NCBI RefSeq assembly: GCF_001506075.1 | Contig: NZ_KQ947475.1 | Span: 3,396,660 to 3,460,659 of the forward strand | Reading direction: 5' to 3' | Length of the DNA: 64,000 nucleotides | Source of the DNA: Vibrio sp. MEBiC08052 | GTDB taxonomy: Bacteria; Pseudomonadota; Gammaproteobacteria; Enterobacterales; Vibrionaceae | Shown here: positions 36,385 through 45,423 of the stretch, in pieces | How the letters are laid out: each line of letters opens with the position of its first letter | How positions within the stretch are numbered: position 1 is the stretch's first letter | Translations under genes and position numbers: made by a program | The notes under the pieces: model-generated | What the model was told of the DNA's origin: nothing | The model's database searches: none | The model's input: the letters and a program-made list of their open reading frames with translations, nothing else

Positions 36385-37452
36385 ATGTTTCAGACTGATG
36401 ATGTAAAAATAAAACGAATTAAAGAACTCCCCCCGCCGGTAGCGATTCTTGAAAAATTTCCGGCAACTGACGTTGCTTCTTCAACAACATTTAATGCCCG
36501 TAAAGCCATTCATCATATTCTGAATGACAAAGATGACCGTCTCCTCGTGATTATCGGACCTTGTTCTATCCATGACCCGGAAGCGGCAATCGAATATGGC
36601 AAGCGGCTGAAAACCATGCGTGATGAGTTAGGTGACAATCTGGAAATTGTCATGCGCGTCTACTTTGAAAAACCACGGACGACCGTCGGTTGGAAAGGTC
36701 TCATCAATGACCCGTACATGAATGATACCTACAAGATCAATGAAGGTCTGAAAATCGGACGGAAGCTACTGCTGGAGCTGACCAATCTGGGCATGCCGAC
36801 CGCCAGTGAATTTCTCGACATGATCACACCGCAATATATCGCCGATCTGATCAGTTGGGGCGCTATCGGGGCGAGAACCACTGAATCACAGGTTCACCGT
36901 GAGCTGGCTTCTGGTTTGTCGTGTCCGGTCGGGTTTAAAAACGGCACGGATGGCAACATCAAAATTGCAGCGGATGCCATTCGCTCGGCTCGTGCATCTC
37001 ACCACTTCCTATCTGTGACTAAATTTGGTCATTCTGCGATTGTTGAAACCGCCGGAAACCCAGATTGCCACATCATTTTGCGTGGTGGCAAAGAGCCGAA
37101 TTACAGTGCCGAACATGTTCAGGATGTCAAAGATAAACTGACCGCAACCGATCTGCCGCAAAAAGTGATGATTGACTTCAGCCATGCGAACAGCAGTAAG
37201 CAATACCAACGTCAAATGGTTGTGGCTGAAGACGTTTCAGCACAACTTGCCAATGGTGAAGACCATATCTTCGGCGTAATGATCGAATCGCACTTGGTTG
37301 AAGGCCGTCAGGATTTAGTCGATGGACAAGCACTAACTTATGGTCAGTCAATTACGGATGCGTGCATTGGCTGGCAGGATACGGAACAGGTGCTACGTCA
37401 GCTTTCTGCAGCAGTTGAAGCCCGGCGCAAAGCAAAAGCGGATCGTGCTTAA
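36385..37452 (+). CDS. aroG: 3-deoxy-7-phosphoheptulonate synthase (DAHP synthase, AroG type)
   Basis: This 355-residue enzyme condenses phosphoenolpyruvate and erythrose 4-phosphate, the first step of the shikimate pathway. It follows E. coli AroG almost throughout: LLVIIGPCSIHDPEAA, RVYFEKPRTTVGWKGLINDP, GARTTESQVHRELASGLSCPVGFKNGTDG and HIILRGGKEPNYS. The metal ligands Cys, His, Glu and Asp lie in those segments. The N-terminal FQTDDVKIKRIKELPPPVAIL resembles that of the phenylalanine-sensitive isoform, so feedback by Phe is likely. Two TyrR-like sites upstream suggest repression by aromatic amino acids. Confidence 0.95.
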   Translation: MFQTDDVKIKRIKELPPPVAILEKFPATDVASSTTFNARKAIHHILNDKDDRLLVIIGPCSIHDPEAAIEYGKRLKTMRDELGDNLEIVMRVYFEKPRTTVGWKGLINDPYMNDTYKINEGLKIGRKLLLELTNLGMPTASEFLDMITPQYIADLISWGAIGARTTESQVHRELASGLSCPVGFKNGTDGNIKIAADAIRSARASHHFLSVTKFGHSAIVETAGNPDCHIILRGGKEPNYSAEHVQDVKDKLTATDLPQKVMIDFSHANSSKQYQRQMVVAEDVSAQLANGEDHIFGVMIESHLVEGRQDLVDGQALTYGQSITDACIGWQDTEQVLRQLSAAVEARRKAKADRA

Positions 37453-37481
37453 GCGAGCAAGACAGCATCCCGGCTCGATTC

Positions 37482-37512
37482 AAAACCCCCCGCCTGCAAG
37501 CGGGGGGTTTTT
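37482..37512 (+). terminator. Terminator after aroG
   Basis: ACCCCCCGC pairs with GCGGGGGGT, with an A run before and T run after, only a 6-base loop, and about 30 bases beyond the aroG stop. It probably also ends the convergent MATE transcript. Confidence 0.95.
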
Positions 37513-37534
37513 ATGATCATCTCGGGCAGACATT

Positions 37535-38869
37535 TTAGCCAGCAGATACCTCTTGCTCGATCTGCCGTATGGTTCTTCGATAGATCAGCCAGGCACACAG
37601 ACCCGCCAGAATGTTGCCGATCATTGAACCGAGATAGATACCTTTCAGTTCAGCTATCTGCGCACCGATCCACAAACAAGGGAGGAAAAATACGAACAGC
37701 CGCAACGCTGAGATCACCAACGCGGTATATGATTTCGCCAACGCATTTTGGATCGACACCATTAACATGCAGATGCCCAACGGGCCAAGGCTGATGGGAA
37801 CAAAAATCAGATGCCACCGGAGTAATCGCTGTATCATCTCAGCATCGGCCATCCATACCACAATCGAACTCGCCAGAAAAAATACCAATACCGCAAGTAC
37901 AGTCTGAAAAATCAGTACAAATCTCACCGCAATACCGACCAGATGACGAATTTCCGTAATTTTTCGCTCACCAAGCATTCTGGCAACCATGGGCGGCATT
38001 GCCATCGTGAGCGCCAATACAGCCACCAGTGAGAAAAACTCAAACCGTGAACCAACCGCCCATGCGGCAACAGGTTCATTGCCGAACGAAGCCAAAATGT
38101 GTGTTGCCATCATCGAAGAAATTGGCGGCAGTAGCTGACTCACCGTTGCCGGCCCCATCACCTGTGAAATCGACTTGACACTGGCCCGAATATCCAGCCC
38201 TTCCCATTCAAACGACATCCAGTGGCGGGAAATCACTTTCACCGCAACCACAGCAATGCCAATCCCAAACGCACAGATAGTTGCCAATGCTGCGCCATTT
38301 ATCCCGAGATCGAACGAGAAAATAAAAATCGGATCCAAAATCAAGTTCACCACACTGGTGACCATCATCATCGTTCCGGGGAGGATCGTATTGCCATTGG
38401 CCCGACAGATACTATACAAGAAATACAAGGTTGCACCGGTCCAGGCACTGATCAGCCAGACAATCCAATATTGATCGATAATGGGGAATACTTCCGGTGT
38501 TGCGCCCAAGAGTGCCAGAATCGGATGGCGCAGCAGATAGATCAGCACCGTCAGTACCGCCACACTGATACTGCCAATCGTCAGAATCAGGCCACCCAAC
38601 TGTTTCGCATCCTGTTGCTTGCCTGCACCGAGCACTCGGGCAATCACGGATGTAGTCGCGATTCCCAACCCGACCTGCAAACCAATGATGACCATCTGCA
38701 TCGGTAGTGTGAATCCTTGGGCTGCCAGCGGCAAAACGCCCAACTGGGCAATAAAAATACTGTCAACCAACTGGAATCCCATCAGAGAAAGTACACCAAA
38801 GACCATTGGCCAAGTCATAGTTAGAAGCTGGCGACTCAGTGATTGCGGAACATTTACAGTTTTCTGCAT
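37535..38869 (-). CDS. MATE-family multidrug/Na+ antiporter
   Basis: This 444-residue membrane protein has twelve predicted helices in two related halves, the MATE fold. Family cues are the MTWPMVFGVLSLMGFQLVDSIFIAQLG opening with the helix-1 Asp, the GLGIATTSVIARVLGAGKQ segment, and the second-half repeat GPATVSQLLPPISSMMATHIL. MATE exporters expel cationic or aromatic compounds in exchange for Na+ or H+. The substrate is not evident. It is a single gene, divergent from the Lon-family protease gene. Confidence 0.92.
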   Translation of the reverse strand: MQKTVNVPQSLSRQLLTMTWPMVFGVLSLMGFQLVDSIFIAQLGVLPLAAQGFTLPMQMVIIGLQVGLGIATTSVIARVLGAGKQQDAKQLGGLILTIGSISVAVLTVLIYLLRHPILALLGATPEVFPIIDQYWIVWLISAWTGATLYFLYSICRANGNTILPGTMMMVTSVVNLILDPIFIFSFDLGINGAALATICAFGIGIAVVAVKVISRHWMSFEWEGLDIRASVKSISQVMGPATVSQLLPPISSMMATHILASFGNEPVAAWAVGSRFEFFSLVAVLALTMAMPPMVARMLGERKITEIRHLVGIAVRFVLIFQTVLAVLVFFLASSIVVWMADAEMIQRLLRWHLIFVPISLGPLGICMLMVSIQNALAKSYTALVISALRLFVFFLPCLWIGAQIAELKGIYLGSMIGNILAGLCAWLIYRRTIRQIEQEVSAG

Positions 38870-39192
38870 AAAAATAGAAACTCTTATTTCGTCAGATCAA
38901 ATCAAACATCATTGATACATTTCACCCGAACATCAGCACAGCACAGGAACCGTATCGGTCTCGCCACATCACGCTTCTCTTTGTTCTGTCAGGTCAAAAG
39001 GAACGCTAGTCTACTGACTCTATGATGATTATCAAAGCACTCTTTCCCTGTCACCATCATTTCATGATTCGGTTACATTTCACCATAAATTGCTGTTTAT
39101 TTGTCCAATCAGATACGAATCAGCACTAAGTCACTAAAAATGCAAACAATTACATCTACACTGAGCAAAAAAGGAAAGGCGTGAGGGAATTC
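38870..39192. other. Divergent spacer between the MATE gene and the Lon-family gene
   Basis: This spacer of about 320 bases holds both promoters. A ribosome site is visible before the protease gene. I see no hairpin or repeat of note. Confidence 0.4.
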
Positions 39193-41553
39193 ATGGCAAT
39201 CGAACGACTACAAACACATCAGCTTTATCATGTAGCCAAGCTGGAAAAGCTATCCAGTAAGTCCACCAAAGATTTACCCCCTATCGATGAGATCGTCGGG
39301 CAAGAACGGGCACAAAAAGCGGTTGAATTCGCCATGTCGATTAAAGAGAAAGGGTACAATATTTACGCCATCGGCAGAAACGGACTAGGAAAACGGACGA
39401 TGGTACTACGCTATCTTAACCGTCACCAACATGAGCCGGATGCCCTGTTCGACTGGTGCTACGTCGCCAATTTTACCGAAAGTCGTACCCCGAAAGTCTT
39501 AAAATTACCACTCGGGCTCGGTAATCAGTTGCGGCATGATATTGAAAAGCTACTCGAAAAACTGGTGGGCGCGATTCCACTGGCATTCGATAACGAGCTG
39601 TATATCGGCCGGGCGGAACAGCTCAAAAATCAGCTCGCCACCAAGCAGCAAACCGAGTTAGAGCAAATTACCAAAGACGCAAAGGAAAAAGGCGTCAGCC
39701 TGACAATCACCCCGCAAGGCGATTATCAGTTCATTGCCATGAATGGTGATGAGATGCACACCGAATCGACCTTTGAGGCATTAACCAAAGAAGAGCAGAC
39801 TTATTTCAGTGAAACCATTGACGAACTGGAAGTCAAACTGCGGAATATGGTTCGCCAACTCTCAGAATGGGAAGAAAGCTACAACGAAAAAATCAAAAAG
39901 CTTAATGATGAAGTCACAGGCGAAGTGCTCAATCACTTTATCAAAAAACTCAAAAAGGATTATTCCGGTTATCCAGAAATCAAAACCCATCTTGAAGATC
40001 TGCGCAAAGACATTATCGATAATGTCGATATCTTTCTTGAGGAAAGTAGCGAACAAGGTGAAATTGCGGCAGCCGCACTGGAAAAAAAATTCCCCCGCCG
40101 CTACAAAGTCAATGTATTGGTGAGTCATCCGGAAGATTGCTTCCCGATTGTGGTTGAAGAGAATCCGAATTATCACTCGCTGTTCGGCTATATCGAAAAC
40201 GCTACCTATAAAGGCACTGTATTTACCGACTTTTCACTGATTCGCTCGGGCAGTTTACACCGTGCCAATGGCGGAGTTCTGCTCATGGACGCGATTAAAG
40301 TATTGGAACGTCCCTACGTCTGGGACGGTCTCAAACGCGCCTTGCGTTCACGGCAGATCAGCATGACCTCGCTGGAGAGAGAGGTCACATTAAGCGGGAC
40401 GATTTCGTTGGATCCCGAACCCATTCCACTGAATGTGAAAATCATTCTGTTCGGCGATTATCGGACCTACCAACTGATGACACATTATGATCCGGAGTTC
40501 GGAGAACTCTTCCGGGTCACCGCTGACTTTGAAGATGAAATGCCCCGCACCGCAGATTCCGAACTGCAATACGCACGGTTTATCTCCAGTTTTGTGCACG
40601 ACAACAACCTCCTGCATTGTGATCGCAAAGCGATTGGTCGCATCATTGAACACAGTTCCCGCATTGCCGGGGATCAAAATAAACTGTCGTTACACTCAGC
40701 ACACATCGCGAATCTGCTGCGCGAATCGAACTATGTTGCCAAACAGGCCAACGCGAATATGATTCGTCAGGGTCATGTGGACGCAGCACTGCACAACCAA
40801 GAACTGCGGGTCAATCGTATCCAGCATAATGTGATGGAAGGGTTTCTCAACGGCACCACACTGATGCAGACCGAAGGAAATGCAGTCGGTCAGGTGAACG
40901 CACTGTCAGTGCTCAGCACCACCGATCATATGTTTGGCGTGCCGAATCGCATCACGGCAACCACTTGTTATGGGGAAGGCGATATTATCGATATTGAACG
41001 AAGCGTTGATCTCGGTGGCAGTATTCACTCAAAAGGCGTAATGATTCTCACCGCATACCTCCATTCGGTGCTGGGTAAGAATGCCAAACTCCCACTCACC
41101 ACAACACTGACGTTTGAGCAATCCTATGGTGGTGTTGATGGTGACAGTGCCAGTATGGCGGAGTTCTGTGCCATTCTTTCTGCTTTTTCAAAACAGCCCA
41201 ACCGACAGGATATCGCGATTACCGGCTCGATGAATCAGTTTGGAGAATCACAGCCGATTGGCGGATTGAATGAGAAGATTGAGGGGTTCTTCGATGTCTG
41301 TACCATCAAAGGCCGTCACCCACAACAGGGCGTGATTATCCCCCGCTCCAATGTACACAATTTGATGTTACGCAATGATATTGTCAATGCGATTGAAAAA
41401 CAGGAGTTCCATATCTGGGCAATTGATCATGTCACCGAAGCGATCGAAATCTTCACCGGCAAACCCGCCGGCACCGCGACTGAAGACGGCAGTTATCCGA
41501 TCAATTCGATCTTTGGGATTGCACAGGCAAAACTGAACGCAATGCGTAAATAA
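39193..41553 (+). CDS. Lon-family ATP-dependent protease (Lon-like, non-canonical LonA)
   Basis: This protein of 786 residues has an AAA-type P-loop IGRNGLGKRT near residue 60, preceded by the IVGQERAQKAVEFAMSIKEKGYNIYAI segment characteristic of the Lon-related proteins. A coiled-coil insertion lies at about 130-260, and the second ATPase segment is NGGVLLMDAIKVL. The C-terminal Lon proteolytic domain has the catalytic Ser in GDSASMAEF and Lys in NEKIEGFF. It lacks the N-terminal substrate domain of LonA. The ATG at 39193 is preceded by GAGGG and is preferred to a GTG at 39181. It is followed 22 bases later by a GNAT gene. Confidence 0.9.
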   Translation: MAIERLQTHQLYHVAKLEKLSSKSTKDLPPIDEIVGQERAQKAVEFAMSIKEKGYNIYAIGRNGLGKRTMVLRYLNRHQHEPDALFDWCYVANFTESRTPKVLKLPLGLGNQLRHDIEKLLEKLVGAIPLAFDNELYIGRAEQLKNQLATKQQTELEQITKDAKEKGVSLTITPQGDYQFIAMNGDEMHTESTFEALTKEEQTYFSETIDELEVKLRNMVRQLSEWEESYNEKIKKLNDEVTGEVLNHFIKKLKKDYSGYPEIKTHLEDLRKDIIDNVDIFLEESSEQGEIAAAALEKKFPRRYKVNVLVSHPEDCFPIVVEENPNYHSLFGYIENATYKGTVFTDFSLIRSGSLHRANGGVLLMDAIKVLERPYVWDGLKRALRSRQISMTSLEREVTLSGTISLDPEPIPLNVKIILFGDYRTYQLMTHYDPEFGELFRVTADFEDEMPRTADSELQYARFISSFVHDNNLLHCDRKAIGRIIEHSSRIAGDQNKLSLHSAHIANLLRESNYVAKQANANMIRQGHVDAALHNQELRVNRIQHNVMEGFLNGTTLMQTEGNAVGQVNALSVLSTTDHMFGVPNRITATTCYGEGDIIDIERSVDLGGSIHSKGVMILTAYLHSVLGKNAKLPLTTTLTFEQSYGGVDGDSASMAEFCAILSAFSKQPNRQDIAITGSMNQFGESQPIGGLNEKIEGFFDVCTIKGRHPQQGVIIPRSNVHNLMLRNDIVNAIEKQEFHIWAIDHVTEAIEIFTGKPAGTATEDGSYPINSIFGIAQAKLNAMRK

Positions 41554-41575
41554 AACAGCATAGGGAGTTATTTTT

Positions 41576-42061
41576 ATGCTCAGAGAAATCACAAGAGCAG
41601 AGTTTGAATCGTTTTGGCCGACCTTTTCTGCGGTAATTCAGGCGCAGGAAACTTATGCATTCGACCCGAATATGACGCAAGAAGATGCGTTCGTTCTCTG
41701 GTGTGAAACACCACTGCAAGCCTATGCTTTTATTGAAAACGAGATTGTATTGGGCACTTATTATATCAAGCCAAATGCACTAGGGCCGAGTCGCCATATT
41801 TGTAATTGTGGGTACATGGTCTCAAGTGCAGCCAGAGGGAAGGGAATTGCCCGTCAAATGTGTGAACATTCACAGCAAAAGGCGCTTGAATTGGGTTTTG
41901 ACGCTATGCAGTTTAATAGCGTTGTCTCTACCAATGACGTTGCTGTCAGACTATGGCAGAAACTCGGTTTTACAATCATCGGTACCATTCCTAAAGCTTA
42001 TCAGCACGCTCGGCTTGGATTGGTTGATAGCTACATTATGTACAAATGGTTACGGAGATAA
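41576..42061 (+). CDS. GNAT-family N-acetyltransferase (1)
   Basis: This 161-residue enzyme has the GNAT fold. The acetyl-CoA-binding A motif is SSAARGKGIARQMCEHSQQKALELGFDAMQFN, and the late segment NDVAVRLWQKLGFTIIGTIPKAY is the usual family end. The acceptor substrate is unknown. AGGGAG precedes the ATG. It lies 22 bases after the Lon-family gene and could share its transcript. It is the first of several small acyltransferase genes in this segment. Confidence 0.9.
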   Translation: MLREITRAEFESFWPTFSAVIQAQETYAFDPNMTQEDAFVLWCETPLQAYAFIENEIVLGTYYIKPNALGPSRHICNCGYMVSSAARGKGIARQMCEHSQQKALELGFDAMQFNSVVSTNDVAVRLWQKLGFTIIGTIPKAYQHARLGLVDSYIMYKWLRR

Positions 42062-42165
42062 TCATTCGTTCAAACTGGCAGTTAGGTGTCGTTAATACTC
42101 GTTTGTATCATATCAATATGGCAGACTGTCGGGTAAGCAACCCCATACGATGAATTCACACAACG

Positions 42166-42648
42166 ATGAAGATACAAACATACTCACCAGAATGGGCCAG
42201 AGAGATTGCTGACTTATTTTATCAGTCTGTACATGCAATTGATCCTGCGATTTATACACCTGAGCAAAAAGCAGCCTGGGCACCGGCTCCGGTTAATTAT
42301 GAGCTTTGGTCCGAGCGACTCAGTATCAAGAAACCATTTGTAGCAATCATCGACAATCATGTGGCCGGCTTTATTGAACTCGATAGTGACGGCCATATTG
42401 ATTGCACCTATACGCATCCAAATTTTCAGGGAATCGGCGTCGCTTCGTCGCTTTATGAACATTTACTCTCACAAGCAAAAGAAGTCGGTATGACACGTTT
42501 ATACGTTGAGGCATCACTCATTGCTAAACCTTTCTTTGAACGTCGTGGTTTTACAGTGGTCAAGCAGAATGAAGTGCAACGCAATGGCGAGTCTCTTATC
42601 AATTTTTCAATGGAAAAGCATCTCAACCATGATCATCAAGGCGCTTGA
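42166..42648 (+). CDS. GNAT-family N-acetyltransferase (2)
   Basis: This 160-residue GNAT enzyme has the A motif HPNFQGIGVASSLYEHLLSQAKEVGMTRLYVEAS and the family ending FFERRGFTVVKQNEVQRNGESL. An N-terminal EIADLFYQSVHAIDPAIYTPEQKAAWAP segment is typical of a GNAT subgroup of unknown substrate. It is separated by 104 bases from the previous GNAT gene and is not a close paralogue of it. The acceptor is unknown. Confidence 0.9.
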   Translation: MKIQTYSPEWAREIADLFYQSVHAIDPAIYTPEQKAAWAPAPVNYELWSERLSIKKPFVAIIDNHVAGFIELDSDGHIDCTYTHPNFQGIGVASSLYEHLLSQAKEVGMTRLYVEASLIAKPFFERRGFTVVKQNEVQRNGESLINFSMEKHLNHDHQGA

Positions 42649-42740
42649 AAGTGAGAGTACTCACACATCGTTATCGTTCAATCACTGGTATTTTAAAGTA
42701 ATGTAAGTGACAACATGCATACTTAAATGGTGATAAGAAT

Positions 42741-43295
42741 ATGAATGAATTTGAGAAAATGAACTCAGGCCTGGAATTTGATGCAACCAGCCCCGAATTT
42801 GCTGAATTGAGAAATGAAGCATTTGATTTACTGAAAGAAATTAATTCGCGCCAGTTTGAAGCGGCTAAACCTTACGTTGCCAAGCTGCTCAAGCATGTAG
42901 GAGAGAATACGGTGGTCTGCCCGCCATTTCTTTGTGAATATGGAAAAAGCATTTCTATCGGTAGCAATACTTACATCAATATGGGTGCAACAATGCTGGA
43001 TAATGCGCCGATCAAAATCGGCAACCATGTGTTAATCGGCCCCAATACCCAATTTTATACCCCGACCCACTCATTAGATCATCAACAGCGTAAAAATTGG
43101 GAATTTCAGTGTTTACCGATCGTCGTCGAAGATGATGTCTGGATCGGAGGAAATGTCGTGATTTGCCAAGGTGTTACGATCGGCGCACGCTCGGTTGTCG
43201 CAGCAGGTGCGGTGGTGACCAAAGATGTTGCACCGGACACCTTAGTGGGTGGCGTACCGGCTCAATTTATCAAAGCGCTGGATAACAACGACTAG
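42741..43295 (+). CDS. Sugar O-acetyltransferase (Maa/LacA family, left-handed beta-helix)
   Basis: This 184-residue protein has a short helical head (ELRNEAFDLLKEIN), typical of maltose/galactoside acetyltransferases. Hexapeptide repeats follow, for example IGSNTYINMGATMLDNAPIKIGNHVLIGPN, and the acceptor-site loop FYTPTHSLD contains the catalytic His. The IGGNVVICQGVTIGARSVVAAGAVVTKDV segment is the usual coil end. It uses acetyl-CoA to acetylate a sugar or related hydroxyl. Its 3' end abuts the truncated VOC gene at once, with only 2 bases between them. Confidence 0.92.
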   Translation: MNEFEKMNSGLEFDATSPEFAELRNEAFDLLKEINSRQFEAAKPYVAKLLKHVGENTVVCPPFLCEYGKSISIGSNTYINMGATMLDNAPIKIGNHVLIGPNTQFYTPTHSLDHQQRKNWEFQCLPIVVEDDVWIGGNVVICQGVTIGARSVVAAGAVVTKDVAPDTLVGGVPAQFIKALDNND

Positions 43296-43297
43296 TC

Positions 43298-43509
43298 CGA
43301 TTGCCCACCTTGGCGTGGGTTGTCGTAATAAAGATGAAGTGGATCAGTTGTGTCATCAAGCAAGAAAAGAAGGTATTTTAGCCAAAAAGGCTACGGATTC
43401 CGGCTATCCTGTCGGGTATTGGGCGTTTATTCGTGATCCGGACGGCCACACGCTTGAGATCTCTTATGGGCAAGAGATTGGTTTGACAGTTGAACAACAT
43501 CAAGCTTAG
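43298..43509 (+). pseudogene. 3' fragment of a VOC (glyoxalase/bleomycin-resistance) family gene
   Basis: From 43298 the sequence reads PIAHLGVGCRNKDEVDQL, then GYWAFIRDPDGHTLEIS, the C-terminal half of a single-domain VOC protein with its metal ligand Glu. The N-terminal half of the fold is absent. Coding similarity begins within three bases of the acetyltransferase stop, indicating a deletion or recombination junction. A longer frame can start at 43249 inside the acetyltransferase gene, but those residues are a shadow of it. It is most likely a broken gene. Confidence 0.75.
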
Positions 43510-43517
43510 CAAAAAAT

Positions 43518-43544
43518 TCAGCCGACTCTCACCGCGTCGGCTGA
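43518..43544 (-). terminator. Hairpin downstream of the VOC fragment
   Basis: TCAGCCGAC pairs with GTCGGCTGA across a 9-base loop. The T run lies on the minus-strand side (A6 before the stem on the plus strand), so it would terminate transcription from the right rather than from the left. Confidence 0.45.
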
Positions 43545-43597
43545 TGATCACTATTAAAGATGATAAGTGACTTACAATTTGAATAAGGATGTATCAC

Positions 43598-44296
43598 ATG
43601 AAAACCATTGGTTTATTGGGAGGAATGAGTTGGGAATCGACACTCAGCTATTACAAGGCAATCAACGAATCCGTACAAAATAAATTAGGCGGACTACATT
43701 CAGCCAAAATCAGTTTATACAGTGTTGATTTTGACGAAATAGAAAAGTTACAACACCAAGGCAAGTGGGATGAGACGGCTAAAATACTATCTGACTCGGC
43801 CAAATCTGTCGAATCAGGCGGTGCTGATTTCTTGTTGATTTGTACCAACACCATGCACAAAGTTGCCCCGCAAATTGAATCATCAATCTCGATTCCCATT
43901 CTCCATATTGCAGATGCCACTGCAGAGCAATTACTCGCCGACGGTATTCAAAAAGTTGGACTGCTCGGAACTCGATTCACAATGGAACAAGACTTCTACA
44001 AAAACCGTTTAACAGAAAAATTCGGGATTGAAGTGATTGTGCCAAATTCAGATCAACAAACCGTCATTCATGACATCATTTATCAAGAGCTGTGCCTGGG
44101 CGTAATACGTGATGATTCCCGGGCACAATATTTAGACATCATCCAAAGTTTATCTGCGCAGGGGGCTGAAGCGGTTATTCTCGGATGTACCGAAATCGCA
44201 TTACTCGTAAAACAAGAACATACGGATGTAACCCTATACGACACCACGGCTATACATGCAGAAGCCGCGGTTTTGCTTGCTTTAAAAAATAGTTGA
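43598..44296 (+). CDS. Aspartate/glutamate racemase-family protein
   Basis: This 232-residue cytosolic protein has the Asp/Glu racemase fold. IGLLGGMSWESTLSYYKAIN opens it, the first catalytic Cys is in LICTNTMH and the second in LGCTEIALLV. Cofactor-independent racemases of this family interconvert D and L forms of amino acids, most often aspartate. The start is the ATG at 43598, with AAGGA upstream. The next gene begins 21 bases later, so co-transcription with the MAPEG gene is likely. Confidence 0.9.
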   Translation: MKTIGLLGGMSWESTLSYYKAINESVQNKLGGLHSAKISLYSVDFDEIEKLQHQGKWDETAKILSDSAKSVESGGADFLLICTNTMHKVAPQIESSISIPILHIADATAEQLLADGIQKVGLLGTRFTMEQDFYKNRLTEKFGIEVIVPNSDQQTVIHDIIYQELCLGVIRDDSRAQYLDIIQSLSAQGAEAVILGCTEIALLVKQEHTDVTLYDTTAIHAEAAVLLALKNS

Positions 44297-44317
44297 TCAA
44301 TATAACGAGGGAAAAAT

Positions 44318-44740
44318 ATGAATTCTATCGATCTATATACCGCTTCTTTTTGGGGTATTTTGGTTATGCTGCTCACATGGCTTATTCAAGGGCTAGTTGC
44401 AGCGACCACAAAAGCATCGCAGAAAAACGCAATTCCCGGGAAAATTGATCAATCACTAAGCCATGACTCTTTTGTTTTCAGGTCTCACCGTACTTTTATG
44501 AACTCACTGGAAAATCTCCCGATCATGTTGGGGACATCGTTTTTAGCCATACTGGTGGGTGCGAATGTATTTTGGTCAGGGGTGTTTATCTGGTTTTTTG
44601 CCGGAGCAAGAATTGTGCATATGGTGCTCTATTATGCGATTGCCACAGAAACCAACCCTAGCCCGCGGTCCTATTTCTTTTTACTCGGTCTGTTATCCAA
44701 TATCTGTTTACTGGTTTTATGTGGGTTCACACTTGTCTGA
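44318..44740 (+). CDS. MAPEG-family membrane protein
   Basis: This 140-residue protein has four hydrophobic helices and the MAPEG pattern RSHRTFMNSLENLPIMLGTSFLAIL, followed by FFAGARIVHMVLYY. MAPEG members are membrane glutathione- or eicosanoid-metabolising enzymes in eukaryotes; the bacterial branch is uncharacterised and often described as possible detoxification proteins. It follows the racemase gene at 21 bases with a good ribosome site (ACGAGGG). Confidence 0.88.
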   Translation: MNSIDLYTASFWGILVMLLTWLIQGLVAATTKASQKNAIPGKIDQSLSHDSFVFRSHRTFMNSLENLPIMLGTSFLAILVGANVFWSGVFIWFFAGARIVHMVLYYAIATETNPSPRSYFFLLGLLSNICLLVLCGFTLV

Positions 44741-44828
44741 CAAGGATGAGTATGAGGTGTGGCTTATGGTAACGCATTCAGCCCAAAGCCATATGTAACA
44801 TTCTTAAGCCACGTTTAAGGAGAGTAAA

Positions 44829-45293
44829 ATGACAACACCACGGATATTAAAATCACAAGTTACTGATGTCAGTTTTGGTACAAACGTGACGATTGTCGAA
44901 CCTTCAAATATCTATGGATGTGAGCTGAAAGATGATGTTTTTGTCGGCCCTTTTGTAGAAATTCAAAAAAATACAGTGATCGGTGCCCGAACAAAAATCC
45001 AGTCTCATACATTTATTTGTGAATATGTCACCATTGGCAATAACTGTTTTGTGGGACATGGCGTCATGTTTGCAAATGATTTATTCAAAAATGGCAAACC
45101 GGATCCAAATCCAGAGCACTGGGGACGAACTTTTATCGCGGATAATGTCATCATTGGCTCTCACGCAACCATTCTTGCGGTTCATATCTGTGAAGGGACG
45201 GTGATTGGTGCGGGTAGTGTTGTGACTCAAGATATCCATGAAAAAGGCATATACGCAGGTAATCCTGCCAGAAAATTAAGAGACCTCCCATAA
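44829..45293 (+). CDS. Hexapeptide-repeat acyltransferase (WbbJ-like)
   Basis: This 154-residue left-handed beta-helix protein shows repeated hexapeptide turns: NIYGCELKDDVFVGPFVEIQ, VIGARTKIQ, VTIGNNCFVGHGVMFANDLF and VIIGSHATIL. The C-terminal AGNPARKLRDL segment is typical of sugar-nucleotide N-acyltransferases, such as those acting on dTDP-amino sugars in surface polysaccharide synthesis. No sugar-nucleotide genes are nearby, so the substrate is unknown. AAGGAGAG precedes the ATG. Just upstream lies an inverted repeat, GTGGCTTA / TAAGCCAC. Confidence 0.88.
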   Translation: MTTPRILKSQVTDVSFGTNVTIVEPSNIYGCELKDDVFVGPFVEIQKNTVIGARTKIQSHTFICEYVTIGNNCFVGHGVMFANDLFKNGKPDPNPEHWGRTFIADNVIIGSHATILAVHICEGTVIGAGSVVTQDIHEKGIYAGNPARKLRDLP

Positions 45294-45348
45294 CCCAACG
45301 ATACATACGATATGTACATTTATCCGAATCTATACATCAGAAAATACT

Positions 45349-45410
45349 GAACCTTGAGTCACGATTGCCTCAAGGTTCATTTTCGAGGTGAGGAAGATTC
45401 TCCTCACCTT
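45349..45410. terminator. Back-to-back terminator hairpins between convergent genes
   Basis: GAACCTTGAG / CTCAAGGTTC (45349-45378, followed by ATTTT) and AGGTGAGGA / TCCTCACCT (45386-45409) form two perfect stems. The first serves the plus-strand acyltransferase and the second the minus-strand xylanase. Confidence 0.85.
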
Positions 45411-45423
45411 AACTGACACAGCA

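Noticed and set aside
42060..42165. AACTGGCAGTTAGGTGTCGTTAATA looked like the right end of an integron attC/VCR site
   Set aside because: The core GTTAATA does not match GTTRRRY, there is no facing RYYYAAC partner or long inverted repeat, and the other spacers in the block lack matching elements.
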